Below are positions 61,101 to 64,000 of a stretch of 64,000 nt of DNA, in pieces. Under the pieces are notes generated by a model, which was given only the letters and a program-made list of their open reading frames with translations, did no database searches and was not told the DNA's origin. Position 1 is the first letter of the stretch; the number at the start of each line of letters is the position of its first letter. Source of the DNA: Dirofilaria immitis (lineage: Eukaryota > Nematoda > Chromadorea > Rhabditida > Onchocercidae); contig JAKNDB010000054.1 of assembly GCA_024305405.1 (NCBI GenBank), positions 620,001-684,000 of the forward strand, given 5' to 3'. Made by a program: the position numbers and the translations under genes.

Positions 61101-64000
61101 TTATACGAAAACAGTTTATGAGTTGTCATCAATTTTGGGATTTAGAGGTAATAAATCATATCGCGACTTTTCGAATCGTCGGCTTTCTATATCATTTAAG
61201 TAATCTCGAAATTTCACCTGTTTTGTTTTTCTTTTCTCCCAGTCGTCCATTAAATTTCATGTTGGAAAGATTTTTCTTAATCTTTATTTCATTACATTAC
61301 AGATTCTGAAGCACTTATTAAAGTTAAATTATATTTGAAAATTATACGGTGAAATATTTTTCAATTGTTCTAAAATTTATCCGTGAAAAAGATTATGAAA
61401 AAAGCTTATTATTCAATCTTTTTCAGGTTCTTTGAAAACTTCACAAACCCTTATTTTACGCGCGCTTGGCCCTGCTTGCATTTCTTTAGCAGCGTGTAAT
61501 ATCACTTTTCTAATGCTGAGATTAACGTCATTGTTATCCTCGCAGAATTTTTTCAACAAAACGCTGTTCTTGAGCTTTTTGCTGATGTTACAACAGCATT
61601 TGCTCACCTTCAGCAGGACTTTCTTTTTGTCATAAGGTGCTTTTTCATTTTTTTTTAAATTTATTCAGTTCAGTTTTTTTCATTATACAATTATTGCTTT
61701 TTTGATCGTATAAAATAAAGATATATATTATATTATTCTGAAGCTTTTATACTATATAGAATAAAAGCGTAGTAAGATCGAGATATAAATTTTTTAAGTC
61801 CAGTAAGCGAATGAACAAATTTATAAATATTGCTGATTTAGGGATCGCGTAGCATATGTACAACGGAAATCCTGCTCACAAAACAACGCGAGGAAAGTAG
61901 AACTAGGCCATTTACCTCCTGCGGAAAGGCATCTATTAGAATGGAACTGCCCGATGGTGAAGCGACTGGGAAAAACTTCTGTCAGTGATTGTTTGTTATC
62001 GCTTAGCTCACAAAATCTTTTCCTTTTTATGTTTGCAGAGGTAACTCTTTTATTGGTGCTATATACTGCTTTTCCTCAAAAAAATTATACTGTTTAAAAT
62101 GTTGATTTTATAAACTTGTGTACATATTTGAAAATACTAAAAAATTTTTCGTAACTACATTAAATCATATTAATCCTCCCAAATTAATTCTGGTTTTAAA
62201 ATGGAATTAAGAATAATTGTTTTCATTTGTCCTCTTTTCATAATTTTTGAGATTTTAATGGAAGAATTTTGGCTTTAGATCTTTCCAAGCTAATCTGCAT
62301 TTTCCAGAATCTGTCGAAAAAAATTGCAGGCTATCGATTTAAAACACAGCGCCTACGAACAAGCGCTTACTCTCCGACTACTGCTATTATTTATACGACA
62401 AGCCAACCCTTTCACAAACGAATACACGCTTTCAAGTGTATATAATTGCATAATACGATGTCTTTCATCATCACTTGTCTATCTCGATGCTCAAATACTT
62501 CAGGTGTTACATATCACCTAAATGCTAATAAAAGTCCGATCGGAATCATTGATATTTAATTATTTTAATTCAAGAAAAAATAATTTACCTAAAAAGAATG
62601 ATTTTTCGTTTGCACACACTTAAGAAATATTCCAGGAATTTCGAAGTACATTTATTTCGTTACCATTCGGCAGAAAATTTTCGGATGGAAGGTCAAAAGA
62701 ATGGTTAATTGTTGATCCAGAACTCATAGTATGTTTGGTTTGCACTCCTTGGACATGGTTTGTTTTTTTTTTTAGCTTGTTTATTGTTTTAATATTATTA
62801 CTGGTTTTGTTTCCTAATAATTTCTCGTTATTTCAGCATTTTCGCATGCCATAAATAAATTGATACGTGAATATCTAATATGTTTCTTAGATATTAATAT
62901 GACAGAGACTATGCCAATAATTCTTATTTTTAACTGAAATTGGCATATTGCGTTTAAAATATTATAGTAACATTTGGAATAGTCAGGCGTTCTTCAATTT
63001 TAATCTATCAATCTTTCAATGCATCATTTATTTTCAGGAAAGGCCGGGAAAGGATGCTGCACTGGTGTACTATATTAAAAGATATTGCACATTGCATTTC
63101 GGAGGAAACAGCAGAATGCTCTGTGTTTAATAAGGAACAGTTGAACCGAGTCAATTTCCTCAAAAAATTTTTCAGGTAACTAAGTTCGAATCTCAACTTG
63201 TAATGAAAGTAATGAAATAGTGAAGAAAAAACAGCGTGATTCACATCACTTCATTTTAAAATTTAAGTTCCTAATTTGCAGTTGATACTAATCGATAGTA
63301 ATTATATTTTTAAGCTTAATTTCAGACCATTTTGGAAATGCTTCAAGATGATAAAAGTTATCAAATTGAGATACAAGATGTTGCACCATTGGTTGACACT
63401 CTATTAACGATTATCCATATACTACTAGGTTCACTAACAGTAACCGAAGGGATAATTTATTTATGGAATTTCATATTCCTTTCTCATGCACCTGCTCATA
63501 CATATATCACTTATGGCCACACCGATCATTTCTGTTGGTTGCAACAGGGTCCATTATTTATAACTTAATTTCATGTTTAAAGGAAATTAATGAACATAAT
63601 TTTTACGGTCGATGAAATTTAGAAACTCAGTCCTATCTGATTTTTGTTTTGATTATTTTACTCTGAACTAACTGCTAACTGCAAGCCATTAAATTTTTAT
63701 CATTTCCAAACAAATATGATTGCAGAATTGTTGCAAGAAGAAAATAAATTCGATTTATTAAAAGATACTGATTTAGTGCGTCGTTTGAAAGATTATGGTG
63801 ACATTCTTGGAAAAAGTTCGTTTAAGTTTGTTTAAATTCTAATTTTATTACGCTGTTTCTAACAGAGCATCATTATAATATAGATTGGATAGAAATTCGA
63901 ACTTTCGTCAAGGATTTTGATGAAAGTTATTTATTTAATCGAAATCAATTTCTATTAACAATCAAAAATTTTCAAAGATTTCAGAAAATCTATATATTTT
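52247..64000 (+). CDS. lyst-1: LYST-like BEACH-family protein, N-terminal half, cut by window end
   Basis: About 30 exons, roughly 4.66 kb of coding sequence (some 1,550 codons), continue past position 64000. The N-terminal two thirds are Leu- and Ile-rich helical sequence, as expected for the armadillo-like region of LYST. Near residues 1,010-1,200 comes a concanavalin-like domain: LTDGFTVSFGYCLEN, DTWNHFVVSI, VHIWINSQ and LGPACISLA match the order of motifs in LYST more closely than in WDFY3. The BEACH and WD40 parts would lie to the right. LYST proteins are large cytosolic factors controlling the size and fusion of lysosome-related organelles. The frame breaks by one base at about 52291, 54940, 57700, 60407, 61515 and 63165, while splice sites stay intact. 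WDFY3-like is the alternative. Confidence 0.7.
55508..58313 (+). CDS. lyst-1: LYST-like exons 8-15
   Basis: Exons 55508-55605, 55846-56016, 56172-56284, 56737-56923, 57124-57241, 57328-57486, 57666-57954 and 58154-58313. Phases match throughout except inside the seventh of these. There the exon begins LHNECGDLIHCCFF and must drop one base (CTTTTG near 57700) to read ADLWIFCRNLHSQGSVFHEL. All segments are Leu-rich helical sequence without catalytic motifs. Confidence 0.7.
58676..60054 (+). CDS. lyst-1: LYST-like exons 16-19, entering the ConA-like domain
   Basis: Exons 58676-58846 (or to 58862), 59013-59179, 59532-59672 and 59820-60049/60054. The strong donor GTAAGT at 58863 leaves exon 17 out of frame, whereas GTATTC at 58847 gives a clean join (RKF|KLSYHEFARI). 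The last exon reads LTDGFTVSFGYCLENTKER, the first strand region of the LYST concanavalin-like domain. Confidence 0.65.
60407..62040 (+). CDS. lyst-1: LYST-like exons 20-24, ConA-like domain
   Basis: Exons 60407-60513, 60683-60794, 60991-61147, 61427-61636 and 61842-62040. The first must be read from ACT at 60410 (TIDTSEQIYPICSMDSDN); its phase disagrees with the exon before it by one base at a G4 run. DTWNHFVVSIIAIGSM and IWINSQHF are domain strands. The fourth exon starts LRALGPACISLAACN and needs one extra T at about 61515 to reach AEINVIVILAEFFQQNAVLE. Confidence 0.68.
62308..64000 (+). CDS. lyst-1: LYST-like exons 25-30
   Basis: Exons 62308- or 62330-62503, 62636-62757, 63038-63175, 63326-63428, 63726-63815 and 63884 to the window edge. 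The first uses either the acceptor at 62330 in clean phase or the one at 62308 with one A too many in an A7 run. The exon at 63038 ends NRVNFLKKFF and needs one more base in its A6/T5 run to match TILEMLQDDKSYQIE. The last exon is open to the edge (FVKDFDESYLFNRNQFLL). Confidence 0.65.

Noticed and set aside
1..64000. Transposons, retroelements, tRNA or rRNA genes, viral insertions
   Set aside because: No transposase, reverse transcriptase, integrase or long terminal repeat frame was recognised, and no cloverleaf or rRNA core was noticed. A by-eye search cannot exclude short degraded elements.

Overview
The window is AT-rich nuclear DNA from an animal, most likely a nematode and probably a filarial/spirurid (clade III) worm. 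Coding regions are split into many short exons by GT-AG introns of about 100-700 bases. Most acceptors read TTTTCAG or TTTTTAG, the usual nematode form. The three recognisable proteins are eukaryotic (Muscleblind, PIG-C, a LYST-type BEACH protein). I saw no operon of bacterial type, no rRNA or tRNA, and no transposase. The species call is inference from base composition, intron style and gene content.

Layout: 1-6.6 kb holds no gene I can support, only two weak small ORFs. At 6.6-9.6 kb on the minus strand there is an eight-exon gene for a 449-residue multi-pass membrane protein I do not recognise; its splice phases close exactly. At 10.6-12.3 kb on the plus strand, divergent from it, there is a five-exon gene for a membrane protein of about 237 residues with two compensating one-base frame breaks. 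At 15.2-16.4 kb on the minus strand there is a possible small membrane-protein gene, also with frame breaks. From 20.1 to 26.0 kb on the minus strand lie five coding exons of muscleblind (mbl-1), with tandem CCCH zinc fingers, alanine-rich linkers and the KRP nuclear segment. From 26 to 49.4 kb is a 23-kb tract without recognisable coding sequence, filled with microsatellites, several minisatellites and a GC-rich islet. It probably contains the 5' end of mbl-1. At 49.5-51.6 kb on the minus strand is PIGC, a subunit of the GPI-GlcNAc transferase. At 52.2 kb and on to the right edge, divergent from PIGC, is the N-terminal half (about 30 exons, roughly 1,550 codons) of a LYST-like BEACH-family protein, including its concanavalin-like domain. 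The gene is cut by the window end.

The genes form no pathway. Muscleblind regulates RNA splicing in the nucleus, PIG-C acts in ER GPI-anchor synthesis and LYST acts in lysosome-related organelle trafficking. The most striking pattern is technical or evolutionary. In four of the six genes, including PIGC and LYST, the conserved reading frame jumps by one base, often inside a homopolymer run, while the splice sites around it are intact. The simplest reading is uncorrected homopolymer-length error in the assembly. The alternative is real decay. I found no convincing undescribed biological system; the more interesting leads are regulatory (TGCATG cluster, CUG runs in mbl-1, a dispersed 33-base motif, a forkhead-like repeat).
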